18,762 bases of DNA from Clostridiaceae bacterium (GCA_028697435.1 JAQVFD010000014.1:1-18762), one strand, 5' to 3'. Positions 7,857-16,045 are shown, counted from the first letter of the stretch. Program-made: numbers and translations. The notes: generated by a model not told the origin, from the sequence alone.

Positions 7857-8042
7857 ATGAAGCATATAATAACACTAAACAACAGATCATTATCTGAAAG
7901 CGTTCAGAATGGCGGCTGCGGAGAATGTCAGAACTCATGCCAGTCAGCATGCAAGACTTCCTGTACGGTAGCAAATCAGAAATGTGAAAATGTTCAGAAT
8001 GGCAGGATTAAGTCAGGCACTTCGCATAAGAATACTATTTAG
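7857..8042 (+). CDS. scfA: SCIFF peptide precursor (six cysteines in forty-five residues)
   Basis: Precursor of a ribosomally made, radical-SAM-modified peptide, near-universal in Clostridia. The leader MKHIITLNNRSL is followed by the cysteine core: CGEC (21-24), SCQSACKTSC (27-36), TVANQ and Cys43. All six cysteines are present (21, 24, 28, 32, 36 and 43). From memory, published work on related peptides reports a thioether between Cys32 and Thr37; both residues occur here at those numbers. The protein has 61 residues instead of about 45-47, because a polar tail (VQNGRIKSG and onward) follows the usual CEN ending. A 19-base imperfect repeat brackets the core. The maturase scfB, normally adjacent, is absent from the window. 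AGGAGG at 7845-7850; own promoter upstream. Confidence 0.93.
   Translation: MKHIITLNNRSLSESVQNGGCGECQNSCQSACKTSCTVANQKCENVQNGRIKSGTSHKNTI
7895..8003 (+). repeat. Imperfect 19-base direct repeat flanking the SCIFF cysteine core
   Basis: The copies at 7895-7913 and 7985-8003 differ at two positions and share GTTCAGAATGGC exactly. They are offset by 90 bases, so both encode VQNG in the same frame. The span covers all six cysteine codons. Loss by recombination between the copies would remove exactly 30 codons. The origin is unknown; chance or local duplication are both possible. Confidence 0.7.
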
Positions 8043-8136
8043 AATTACATATATTATAGTACATAGGCAGTAATGTAAGGGAATGCTTTCAGGCAACTCT
8101 GCGTTACTGCTTAATACATGTTTTATGGAGGATGAT

Positions 8137-8649
8137 ATGGTTATATCGTACAAGCATTACAAGCCAAGTATAGAAAAAGATGTATTTATTGCAGAAAACA
8201 GTACAGTTATAGGCAGATGCTTCATAGGTGAAAATTGCAGCATCTGGTATAATACAGTGGTGAGGGCGGATGTCAATGAAATAATTATCGGCAGAGGCAC
8301 TAATCTTCAAGATGGCTGTATTGTGCACTGCACAGATAAATATAAAACAGTTATCGGTGAAAATGTCACAGTCGGACATAATGCTATAATACATGGATGC
8401 TCAATAGGGAACAACTGTTTGATTGGTATGGGATCTGCAATACTAGGTGGTGCAAGAATAGGAGATAATGTAATAGTAGGAGCAAACTCGCTAATTACTT
8501 CAGGCAAGGAGATTCCATCGGGAGTACTTGTAATAGGGAATCCCGCAAAGGTTGCACGGGAGCTGACATCCGAGGAAATAGAAAGGATCCGCCATTCTGC
8601 AGAAGAATATATAGTTTTTTCAAAAGAATATGAAAAGCTTCAAAAGTAA
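8137..8649 (+). CDS. Gamma-carbonic-anhydrase-like protein (YrdA/PaaY family)
   Basis: A left-handed beta-helix (hexapeptide-repeat) protein of 170 residues. The putative zinc ligands are visible as His64 (GCIVHC), His81 (VGHNAII) and His86 (IHGC). Repeated IGENC, IGENV, IGNNC and IGDNV units form the helix turns. FIAENSTVIG near the N terminus and GNPAKVARELT near the C terminus are typical of the family. ATG at 8137 is chosen because GGAGG (8127-8131) is 5 bases upstream; an in-frame ATG at 8083 has no such site and would add an atypical tail. Members bind metal and some hydrate CO2, but many have no proven activity. It occupies the place after scfA where scfB is usually found. Confidence 0.9.
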   Translation: MVISYKHYKPSIEKDVFIAENSTVIGRCFIGENCSIWYNTVVRADVNEIIIGRGTNLQDGCIVHCTDKYKTVIGENVTVGHNAIIHGCSIGNNCLIGMGSAILGGARIGDNVIVGANSLITSGKEIPSGVLVIGNPAKVARELTSEEIERIRHSAEEYIVFSKEYEKLQK

Positions 8650-8730
8650 TCCACTGATTGGATAAAAAAAGATAAAAAGTAAATAATACATATGCAAGTC
8701 TGATATTTACAATGGGGATACTTCTCTTCA

Positions 8731-8759
8731 TTGACTAAAAATTGTAAAAGTAATATAAT
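8731..8759 (+). promoter_or_regulatory. Near-consensus promoter for secD-secF
   Basis: TTGACT at 8731-8736 and TATAAT at 8754-8759 are separated by the ideal 17 bases. Transcription would begin about 8766, leaving roughly 29 bases before the secD start. This marks secDF as a new transcription unit within the gap 8650-8794. No clear terminator for the preceding gene was seen there. Confidence 0.85.
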
Positions 8760-8794
8760 ATCCATTGTGAAATCAAATAAGGGGGAATAAGCAA

Positions 8795-10060
8795 ATGAAA
8801 TCAAAGAGCCTAATACTGTTTCTTGCAATAGTTTTGTTAATTTCATTTTTTGCATATATAGCGTTCTTCGGGCTTAATATAGGGAAATATGAAATTGTAC
8901 CTGCTACGGATCTTATCAAACTGGGTCTTGATTTAAGGGGTGGTGTAACAGTACTGCTGGAGGCAAAAGACAAACCGGATGACCCGGTAAACGATGAGAA
9001 AATGGAAAGAGCTGTTGCTACATTAAGAGAACGTATAGATACTTTAGGGGTAACCGAACCGGTTATCACAAGAGTGGGAGAAGACAGGATAGAGGTACAG
9101 CTTCCTGAAATACAAGATCCGGATAGGGCTTTGGAATTGATCGGACAGACAGCACAGTTGGAGTTCATTGAAGAAGAAACAGGAGCTGTAATAATTACCG
9201 GAAATGATGTTAAGAAAGCTCAGGCAGAGTTTGCACCAAGCGAAGACGGGTTGGGTCAAGCTCCTGTAGTGGCATTTGAACTGTCACCGGAAGGAGCAAA
9301 GAAGTTTGCCGAAGCTACAGAAAGAAATCGCGGTAAAATAATCGGAATATATCTTGATAAAAATCCTATATCACTTCCTCAAGTGAAAAGTGTAATACCT
9401 GACGGAAAAGGAGTAATTACAGGTTCAGCCTCCATGGAAGAGGCAGGTGACCTTGCAACACTTATTAGGGCAGGCGCGCTTCCGGTACCACTGGAGACCC
9501 TTTCAGTAACAGCAGTGGGACCTCAGTTGGGTGCAAATTCTTTTGAACAAAGCGTTGATGCAGGAACAATAGGGATTTTATTGGTTTTCCTTTTTATGAT
9601 ATTTTACTATAGGCTGCCGGGCTTGGTTGCAGATATAACTTTAGTGCTCTATTTGACTCTTACATTATTTGTGTTGGCGGCACTGAAGGCAACCCTTACA
9701 TTACCCGGCATAGCAGGGTTGGTTCTTTCGGTGGGTATGGCGGTTGATGCAAATGTTATAATATTTGAAAGAATAAAGGACGAGTTGCAGCTTGGAAAAA
9801 CATTAAGAGCATCAATAGAAAGCGGCTTCAGAAGAGCGTTTCTTACGATATTCGACGCTAACTTTACTACAATAATTGCTTGTGCGATACTGTTCTACTT
9901 TGGTGCAGGACCTATACGAGGCTTTGCGGTTACACTTATTGTAGGTGTAATAATCAGTATGTTTACCGCAATAACAATTACAAAGATTATGATGAAGCTA
10001 CTGACCCAAGGTGGTTTGCTAAAAGGCATGAAGTATTTTGGCGAAAGGGGAGTGAAATAA
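8795..10060 (+). CDS. secD: SecD, protein-export membrane protein
   Basis: SecD works with SecF to complete preprotein transport through SecYEG and to release proteins on the outer face, using the proton or sodium gradient. The 421 residues show a first membrane helix (about 6-25), the motif LIKLGLDLRGGV (40-51), an extracytoplasmic P1 domain, and five further helices from about residue 245. These carry GIAGLVLSVGMAVDAN and IIFERIKDEL, the RND-type motifs. ATG at 8795 has AGGGGGA at 8780-8786. secF starts one base after the stop, so the pair is translationally linked. Confidence 0.96.
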   Translation: MKSKSLILFLAIVLLISFFAYIAFFGLNIGKYEIVPATDLIKLGLDLRGGVTVLLEAKDKPDDPVNDEKMERAVATLRERIDTLGVTEPVITRVGEDRIEVQLPEIQDPDRALELIGQTAQLEFIEEETGAVIITGNDVKKAQAEFAPSEDGLGQAPVVAFELSPEGAKKFAEATERNRGKIIGIYLDKNPISLPQVKSVIPDGKGVITGSASMEEAGDLATLIRAGALPVPLETLSVTAVGPQLGANSFEQSVDAGTIGILLVFLFMIFYYRLPGLVADITLVLYLTLTLFVLAALKATLTLPGIAGLVLSVGMAVDANVIIFERIKDELQLGKTLRASIESGFRRAFLTIFDANFTTIIACAILFYFGAGPIRGFAVTLIVGVIISMFTAITITKIMMKLLTQGGLLKGMKYFGERGVK

Positions 10061-10061
10061 T

Positions 10062-10940
10062 ATGAAAACACTTAACGTCATGGGATATAAGAAAATATGG
10101 TTTGGAATATCACTTACCCTGTTGGCAATAGGACTTGTATTCTTACTAATAAACGGCGGCTTGAATTTGGGTATGGATTTCACAGGGGGAAGCTCTATCC
10201 ATGCTAATATAGGAAAGACTTTTGAGGTATCTGAAATAAGGGATATCATGGATAAATACGATCCGAGTGCAACGATAACCCACGCAGGGCAAAATAAAGA
10301 TCAGGTTATTATAAGGACTAAGATAAGCTTTGATAATGAGAAAAGGATAGAGATTATGAAAGCTTTTTCCGACAAATATTCAATAGAAGCAAAAGATATT
10401 TCTTTTGAATCAATAGGACCTACCGTAGGAAAGGAATTGGCTATGCAATCACTTACTGCATTACTGCTTGCTTTTCTCGGGATAATGATTTATGTCTCCT
10501 TCAGATTTGAATGGAGATTTGGTCTGGCTTCTTTAACAGCACTAATACATGATGTTTTAATAATGGTTGCGGCATATGCAGTATTACAGATACCGGTCAA
10601 CAGCACATTTATTGCCGCACTGTTGACGATAATAGGTTATTCAATTAATGCTACCATAGTTATTTTTGATAAAATCAGAGAAAATATAAAGAGCGAACGC
10701 AGCAGGAAGATGGATTATGATAGCATAGTCAACGTAGCTGTCAATCAGACTCTCACCCGATCAATCAATACTTCCCTAACTACTTTGATTACTATATTTG
10801 CTTTATATTTCCTGGGTGTACCTGCTATAAAAGATATTGCATTTCCGATGATTGTAGGGGTATTAAGCGGTTGTTATTCTTCGGTATTATTAGCAAGTCC
10901 CTTATGGGTAGCACTGAGACGAAGGTTCAAAGTAAGCTGA
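10062..10940 (+). CDS. secF: SecF, protein-export membrane protein
   Basis: Partner of SecD in the accessory Sec complex. The 292 residues contain a first helix (about 10-30), LGMDFTGGSS (D2-type motif), a short periplasmic-side domain, and five more helices. The conserved GYSINATIVIFDKIRENI and VNQTLTRSINTSLTTL motifs are present. AAAGGGGAG lies just before the start, inside the secD end. Length is normal for a separate SecF rather than a fused SecDF. The gene is followed by a 175-base gap with its own promoter for the next gene. Confidence 0.96.
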   Translation: MKTLNVMGYKKIWFGISLTLLAIGLVFLLINGGLNLGMDFTGGSSIHANIGKTFEVSEIRDIMDKYDPSATITHAGQNKDQVIIRTKISFDNEKRIEIMKAFSDKYSIEAKDISFESIGPTVGKELAMQSLTALLLAFLGIMIYVSFRFEWRFGLASLTALIHDVLIMVAAYAVLQIPVNSTFIAALLTIIGYSINATIVIFDKIRENIKSERSRKMDYDSIVNVAVNQTLTRSINTSLTTLITIFALYFLGVPAIKDIAFPMIVGVLSGCYSSVLLASPLWVALRRRFKVS

Positions 10941-11042
10941 GTTCATTAAGATAAGTTATTAAGGGGATGTTGGAGACTGCTGAATAAGTAGTTTGCGATA
11001 TCCCTTCTTATATTGTGTAACCTCATTTCCGACAGAAAATAG

Positions 11043-11071
11043 TTGAAGTATTGGATAAAAAGCCTTATATT
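11043..11071 (+). promoter_or_regulatory. Promoter ahead of the LapA-domain gene
   Basis: TTGAAG at 11043-11048 and TATATT at 11066-11071 have a 17-base spacer. They lie in the gap between secF and the next gene (10941-11115). The rest of that gap shows no gene, no obvious hairpin and no repeat that I could recognise. Confidence 0.55.
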
Positions 11072-11115
11072 TATTGTATAGATATTGATCGAAATTATTT
11101 AATGGAGGGTTGTAT

Positions 11116-11481
11116 ATGCAGTTTACAATTGTAATTTCACTGGTTTTTGCAGTATTTATTGCTTTCTTTGCAGTACAAAATGCAGGGGTAGTTGTAATAA
11201 ATTTTCTTTGGTATAAGGTTAGCCTTTCGCAAGCCGTTGTAATCCTTTGCTCTGCATTGATCGGTGTATTGATTATGCTTCCATTCGACGTAATAAGAAG
11301 AATAAAGCATCAATTCAAAATTAAGGAGTTGTCAGTTGAAAACAGAAGACTGAAGGATGAACTTAAAAAGTTTGAGCAGGAAAAAACAGCGACTGTAAAC
11401 GAAAAGCAAAATGCAAAAGAACCGGTTATGCTGGAAAAGCCTCAAACAATTGAAGATATTGATAAAATGAATATAGAGTAA
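11116..11481 (+). CDS. LapA-domain (DUF1049) membrane protein with coiled-coil tail
   Basis: A 121-residue protein with two membrane helices (about 3-22 and 38-56) separated by VVVINFLWYKVSLSQA, the characteristic LapA/DUF1049 sequence. A cytosolic tail follows with heptad-like charge (KIKELSVENRRLKDEL) and a low-complexity end. ATG at 11116 follows GGAGGG (11104-11109) by 6 bases; the in-frame TTG at 11110 abuts that site and is unlikely. In proteobacteria LapA helps regulate LPS assembly; in Gram-positives its role is unknown. The gene precedes recJ by 23 bases and is probably co-transcribed with it. Confidence 0.82.
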   Translation: MQFTIVISLVFAVFIAFFAVQNAGVVVINFLWYKVSLSQAVVILCSALIGVLIMLPFDVIRRIKHQFKIKELSVENRRLKDELKKFEQEKTATVNEKQNAKEPVMLEKPQTIEDIDKMNIE

Positions 11482-11504
11482 TTTTTAAGGTATGTGATGA
11501 AATA

Positions 11505-13205
11505 TTGAACAAGAAATGGACAACTTATAACAAAAGCATGGATAACCTTGAGCTTTTATCGAAGGAATTTCAACTGCCTGAGATTCTTGTCAGAGCTATG
11601 ATAAATAGAGGTATCGATACTGTCTCAAAAGCAAGAGCCTTTCTTAACACTGACTTGAGCACCCTTTATGACCCTTACCTGTTAAAGGGAACGGAGCAAT
11701 CAGTAGACAGGATTTTAAGAGCAGCCCGAGTTAAAGAGAGAGTATGTGTTTATGGTGACTACGATGTAGATGGTATTACTTCAACCGCAATAATGATTAA
11801 GACATTGAAGGAACTGGGAGCCGATGTAGTGTATTACATACCGAATAGGATAGAAGAGGGCTATGGTCTAAGCCTCAACTCCATAGACAAAATTAATGAA
11901 ATGGGAGTAAGCCTTATTATCACTGTTGACTGCGGAATAAAATCCAATGAGGAAGTTGATTATGCTCATGGATTGGGAATAGAAATCATAATAACAGATC
12001 ACCATAAGTGCGAGGAAGAATTACCTAAGGCTTTTAGCATCATTAATCCTCATCAGCCCGGCTGCAGCTATCCATTCAAAGACTTAGCCGGAGTAGGAGT
12101 TGCATTTAAGCTTATACAAGCATTGCTTATCCGGATAGATCGTTCCCCATATGCAGAAGAACTTTTGGATATTGTTACAATTGGGACAATAGCAGATGTA
12201 GTCCCTTTATTGAATGAAAACCGTACTATAGTCAAGAATGGTCTTTTGAAGATCCGGAATTCGAATAATCAGGGAATAAAAGCGCTTCTTACTGTATGCG
12301 GGTTAACAAATAAGGAGCTGACCACATTTAGTGTTGCCTTCATGCTTGCTCCCAGAATAAATGCAGCAGGCAGAATATCAGATGCTGCTGATTGTGTTGA
12401 ACTATTTCTGACTGATAGTGAAGAAAAGGCAATGGAGATAGCCGGTAAGCTTGATTTTAACAATAGAATGCGTCAGACAATAGAGAATCAAATACTGAAC
12501 AGTGCAGAAGTAATAGTTGAAGAAACGTTAGATATAGATAAGGATAAGGTATTGGTACTCTGCAACGAGAACTGGCATATAGGGGTTATAGGTATTGTAG
12601 CATCAAGATTGGTAGACAGGTTTTATCTTCCTGCATTTATTATGACTTGCGAAGGAGAATTCAGTAAAGGATCTGCGAGAAGTATACCGGGATTCAATAT
12701 TTTTGAAGCAATGTCAAAGTACAGTTACCTTTTTGAAAGGTATGGAGGGCATGAAATGGCCGCAGGCTTTACAATAAGGACTGATTGTATAGATGAGCTC
12801 AGGGAGAAGATGAATATTGAAGTTGAAAGTATCCTGGGTAAGGAAAAACTCTTATCGGAAATTATTGTAGATTATAAACTTATGCCCGAAGATATTTCAC
12901 TTGATACAGTAAAGCGGATGAAACTTATGGAACCCTTTGGCACAGGCAATACAATTCCGCTTTTTGTGTATAGGGATCTTACAGTCGTATCTTCTAAAGG
13001 GGTGGGTATTGAGAATAAGCATCTTTCCCTCAAAGTTCATGATGGTGTAAATGAAATAAAGTGCATAGCTTTTAATTTTGGAAATATGCAAAAAACATTA
13101 CAAATCGGGAAAAAAATTGATATAATATGTAGTATTGAGAATAATCTGTGGAACGGAACAGAAAGTGTGCAGTTAAACGTTAAAGATATAAGGTTTATTA
13201 ATTGA
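11505..13205 (+). CDS. recJ: RecJ single-stranded-DNA 5'-3' exonuclease
   Basis: RecJ degrades single-stranded DNA from the 5' end in RecF-pathway recombination and mismatch repair. The 566 residues contain the DHH-phosphoesterase motifs VYGDYDVDGITS (82-93), IITVDCG (138-144) and the namesake DHH (165-167). LAGVGVAFKL, ADVVPLL, GSARSIPGFNIFEAM and YGGHEMAAGF of the DHHA1 domain follow, then a C-terminal OB-fold region. The start is TTG at 11505: the resulting MNKKW beginning resembles homologues, but the ribosome site is weak (AAGG about 14 bases away), so an in-frame ATG at 11538 is the alternative. apt follows 18 bases downstream. Confidence 0.94.
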   Translation: MNKKWTTYNKSMDNLELLSKEFQLPEILVRAMINRGIDTVSKARAFLNTDLSTLYDPYLLKGTEQSVDRILRAARVKERVCVYGDYDVDGITSTAIMIKTLKELGADVVYYIPNRIEEGYGLSLNSIDKINEMGVSLIITVDCGIKSNEEVDYAHGLGIEIIITDHHKCEEELPKAFSIINPHQPGCSYPFKDLAGVGVAFKLIQALLIRIDRSPYAEELLDIVTIGTIADVVPLLNENRTIVKNGLLKIRNSNNQGIKALLTVCGLTNKELTTFSVAFMLAPRINAAGRISDAADCVELFLTDSEEKAMEIAGKLDFNNRMRQTIENQILNSAEVIVEETLDIDKDKVLVLCNENWHIGVIGIVASRLVDRFYLPAFIMTCEGEFSKGSARSIPGFNIFEAMSKYSYLFERYGGHEMAAGFTIRTDCIDELREKMNIEVESILGKEKLLSEIIVDYKLMPEDISLDTVKRMKLMEPFGTGNTIPLFVYRDLTVVSSKGVGIENKHLSLKVHDGVNEIKCIAFNFGNMQKTLQIGKKIDIICSIENNLWNGTESVQLNVKDIRFIN

Positions 13206-13223
13206 TAAGTGAGGTTAGTAATT

Positions 13224-13736
13224 ATGGATCTGATGAAGTATATAAGGACAATTGAAGATTTTCCGAAGAAGGGCATCAGTTTTAAAGATGTGACAACTCT
13301 TTTGAAAGAGGGAGATGCCTTTAAGTATTCTGTGAAAGCTATTGCAGATAAGCTGAGAGAATTAGATGTTGATATCATTGTAGGACCTGAAGCCAGGGGA
13401 TTTATATTTGGAGCACCTGTTGCATATGAGCTTGGTATAGGATTTGTTCCGGTTAGAAAACCAGGGAAGCTCCCGTCAGAAACAGCAAGATATGAATATG
13501 AACTGGAATATGGCATGGATGCTTTGGAGATTCATAAGGATTCAATAAAAAAAGATACAAGAGTAGCCATAGTGGATGACCTTCTTGCAACCGGCGGCAC
13601 TGTCAGGTCCGCAGTTAAACTGGTGGAGCAGCTTGGAGGGAAAGTAGTTCACATTGCTTTTCTTATTGAATTAGAGGATTTAAAAGGAAGAGAAAATTTA
13701 AAGGATTATGATATAAGTTCAATGATAAAATATTGA
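13224..13736 (+). CDS. apt: Adenine phosphoribosyltransferase
   Basis: Apt salvages adenine by joining it to PRPP to make AMP in the cytoplasm. The 170-residue protein has the family length. It shows IEDFPKKGISFKDVTTLL (10-27), GPEARGFIFG (54-63), VRKPGKLP (77-84) and the PRPP-binding loop VAIVDDLLATGGT (114-126). I choose ATG at 13224, with GAGG at 13211-13214 nine bases upstream; the in-frame GTG at 13209 overlaps this site. It sits between recJ and rel, an arrangement common in Firmicutes, and is followed by an intrinsic terminator at 13802. Confidence 0.96.
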   Translation: MDLMKYIRTIEDFPKKGISFKDVTTLLKEGDAFKYSVKAIADKLRELDVDIIVGPEARGFIFGAPVAYELGIGFVPVRKPGKLPSETARYEYELEYGMDALEIHKDSIKKDTRVAIVDDLLATGGTVRSAVKLVEQLGGKVVHIAFLIELEDLKGRENLKDYDISSMIKY

Positions 13737-13801
13737 CATTTGAGATCTTAATTATAATTGATAATTGAAGCAATATATACTAAAATAAATGTGAATAAAT
13801 G

Positions 13802-13824
13802 AAAGCTGGGATACCAGCTTTTTT
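13802..13824 (+). terminator. Intrinsic terminator after apt
   Basis: An 8-base-pair perfect stem, AAAGCTGG / CCAGCTTT (13802-13809 with 13814-13821), has a GATA tetraloop and runs into a six-T tract (13819-13824). This is the clearest Rho-independent terminator in the window. It lies 65 bases after the apt stop and about 50 bases before the rel start, so it either ends the recJ-apt transcript or acts as a leader terminator for rel. Confidence 0.88.
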
Positions 13825-13876
13825 GGTAGTATTCTAATACGCAGCCCATTACATGAACCCCAAGGTTGGTGATTTT

Positions 13877-16045
13877 ATGTTAGATGATTTGTTGAAGATA
13901 ATCAAAAAGTATAATCCATCCAGTGATACGGAAATTGTTGAAAGGGCTTATAATTATGCTGCCCAGGCGCATATTGGTCAGAAGAGGGTTTCCGGGGAGG
14001 ATTATATTTTTCATCCTTTGGAAGTGGCAATGATTCTGGCCGAACTTAATATGGACAATATTACTATTGCTGCAAGTCTGCTTCATGATGTAATTGAAGA
14101 CACAAAATGCACCTATGAGGATTGCAAAAACCTTTTTGGCGAAGAGATTACGATGCTTGTTGACGGAGTAACAAAATTAGGAAGGCTGGAATATAAGACA
14201 AAAGAGGAACAGCAGGCGGAAAGCTTAAGGAAGATGTTTATAGCTATGGCTAAGGACATAAGAGTTATAATGATAAAGCTTGCCGACAGACTTCACAACA
14301 TGCGTACTTTAAGATTCCTTCCCCCCGAAAAGCAGAAGGAGAAAGCCAGAGAGACAATGGAAATTTATGCTCCCATTGCTCATAGGTTGGGTATATCAAA
14401 GGTAAAGTGGGAAATGGAGGACTTAGCCCTAAGATATCTTGAACCAAAAGGATATTATGAATTGGTAGACAAGGTTGCAAAAAAGAGGAAGGAACGAGAA
14501 GACGAAATAAATCACGTTATGGAAATCCTTACAGAAAAGCTCAAAGAAGTAGGGATAGATGCGCATATTGAGGGAAGACCGAAAAGCTTCTACAGCATAT
14601 ACAGAAAAATGTATTATCAGAATAAAAGTTTTGAACAGATATTCGATCTGACAGCAGTAAGGATAATTGTCGACACTGTAAAGGATTGCTACGGAGTGCT
14701 GGGTATAGTGCATACTTTATGGAAGCCCATACCGGGTAGATTCAAGGATTACATTGCTATGCCTAAGCCAAACATGTATCAGTCCCTTCATACTACCTTG
14801 CTTGGTTCGGACGGGCAGCCCTTTGAAGTGCAAATTAGGACATGGGAGATGCACAAGACATCTGAAATAGGTATTGCAGCACATTGGAAATATAAAGAGG
14901 GCAGGGCCTCACAATCAGAGTTTGATGAGAAGCTGAAATGGCTGAGACAGATGCTTGAATGGCAGAATGATATCAAGGATACGAGAGAGTTCATGGAAAC
15001 TTTGAAAGTAGACTTGTTTACGGATGAAGTATATGTATTTACACCAAAGGGTGATGTGGTAGACTTGCCGGTAGATTCGACTCCTATCGATTTTGCATAT
15101 AAGATTCATAGCCAAATAGGTAACAGATGTATAGGAGCAAAAATAAACGGAAGAATAGTTCCGCTGGATTATAAACTTCAGAACGGAGATATTGTAGAAG
15201 TCATTACATCTGCCATTCCCAACGGACCCGGCAGGGACTGGCTGAAAATAGTAAGAAGCTCACAAGCTAAAAATAAGATAAAACAGTGGTTTAAGAAGGA
15301 AAGAAGAGAAGAAAACATCCAAAAGGGAAAAGAACTGCTGGAAAAAGAAATACGGAGAAACGGATATACTACCATACAATTGATGAAACCGGAATGGGTG
15401 GAGGCTATTTACAAGAAATTCAGCCTTCACACTTTGGAGGATATGTATGCATCCATTGGCTTTGGAGGCTTGACCCCCAATCAAATAATAACAAAGCTGA
15501 AGGAAGAATTCAGAAAAACCCAGAAACTTGAAGAGACAACCGAAGAAAGTATTGAACGCCAGGTTGAGAGAGCTCAGGAAAGAAAGAAAAGGTATAATAG
15601 CACCGGGGTTAAGGTAAAGGGTGTGGAGAACTTATTAATTAGATTCTCTAAATGTTGCAATCCGGTGCCCGGTGATGAAATTGTCGGATATATTACCAAG
15701 GGCAGAGGAGTATCGGTGCACCAGAAAGACTGTCCGAATGTAGCAGGCCTTATGAGTGAGGAAGAAAGATTTATAGAAGTAGAATGGAACACCCAGACGA
15801 AAGTATCATATAATGCCGATGTGGAAATAAGGGCAACAGACCGAAAGGGGCTGCTTGCTGAAGTAACTTCAATTATTGATGAAAGTAAAGTTAATATCGG
15901 TTCCTTTCATTCGAGAACAACAAAGGATAAAATCGCAATAGTAAATTTTATTCTGGAAATTAATGATATAGAGCAGTTGAATAAACTTATAAGAAAGTTC
16001 AGAAAAATCGAAGGTGTAATAGACGTATTCAGAGCGAAGCAGTGA
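13877..16045 (+). CDS. rel: Bifunctional (p)ppGpp synthetase/hydrolase (Rel)
   Basis: Makes and degrades the alarmone (p)ppGpp in the stringent response. With ATG at 13877 the protein has 722 residues. The HD hydrolase domain has HPLEVAMIL, LLHDVIED (HDxxED 70-75) and DRLHNMRTL. The synthetase domain has EGRPKSFYSIYRKM, DLTAVRIIVD and RFKDYIAMPKPN; the RFKD element is the RxKD form typical of bifunctional enzymes. A TGS domain (VYVFTPKGDVVDLP), a helical region, a zinc-finger CC motif (FSKCCNPVPGDEIVG) and a C-terminal ACT domain follow. I prefer 13877 to the in-frame ATG at 13853 because GGTTGGTGAT lies just upstream and MLDDLLKIIKKYNP matches homologues. No clear promoter was found. Confidence 0.96.
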   Translation: MLDDLLKIIKKYNPSSDTEIVERAYNYAAQAHIGQKRVSGEDYIFHPLEVAMILAELNMDNITIAASLLHDVIEDTKCTYEDCKNLFGEEITMLVDGVTKLGRLEYKTKEEQQAESLRKMFIAMAKDIRVIMIKLADRLHNMRTLRFLPPEKQKEKARETMEIYAPIAHRLGISKVKWEMEDLALRYLEPKGYYELVDKVAKKRKEREDEINHVMEILTEKLKEVGIDAHIEGRPKSFYSIYRKMYYQNKSFEQIFDLTAVRIIVDTVKDCYGVLGIVHTLWKPIPGRFKDYIAMPKPNMYQSLHTTLLGSDGQPFEVQIRTWEMHKTSEIGIAAHWKYKEGRASQSEFDEKLKWLRQMLEWQNDIKDTREFMETLKVDLFTDEVYVFTPKGDVVDLPVDSTPIDFAYKIHSQIGNRCIGAKINGRIVPLDYKLQNGDIVEVITSAIPNGPGRDWLKIVRSSQAKNKIKQWFKKERREENIQKGKELLEKEIRRNGYTTIQLMKPEWVEAIYKKFSLHTLEDMYASIGFGGLTPNQIITKLKEEFRKTQKLEETTEESIERQVERAQERKKRYNSTGVKVKGVENLLIRFSKCCNPVPGDEIVGYITKGRGVSVHQKDCPNVAGLMSEEERFIEVEWNTQTKVSYNADVEIRATDRKGLLAEVTSIIDESKVNIGSFHSRTTKDKIAIVNFILEINDIEQLNKLIRKFRKIEGVIDVFRAKQ

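Noticed and set aside
8067..8110. GCAGTAA / TTACTGC inverted repeat in the scfA to carbonic-anhydrase gap
   Set aside because: Only 7 base pairs with a 30-base loop and no T-tract; too weak to call a structure or a transposon end.
8083..8136. Upstream in-frame ATG for the gamma-carbonic-anhydrase-like gene
   Set aside because: There is no ribosome site before 8083, while GGAGG sits 5 bases before ATG 8137; the extra residues do not match the family.
8648..8674. ATCCA-CTGAT-TGGAT hairpin after the carbonic-anhydrase-like gene
   Set aside because: A five-base stem followed by A rather than T residues; not a terminator on the + strand.
10941..11115. Gap after secF examined for an RNA gene or mobile-element remnant
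   Set aside because: Apart from a probable promoter at 11043-11071, no hairpin, repeat or coding frame could be supported.
13037..13516. 159-codon open frame on the minus strand across recJ and apt
   Set aside because: It lies opposite conserved coding sequence and shows no recognisable domain; shadow frame.
13853..13876. Upstream in-frame ATG for rel
   Set aside because: No ribosome site precedes it, and homologues begin close to MLDDLLKIIKKYNP at 13877.
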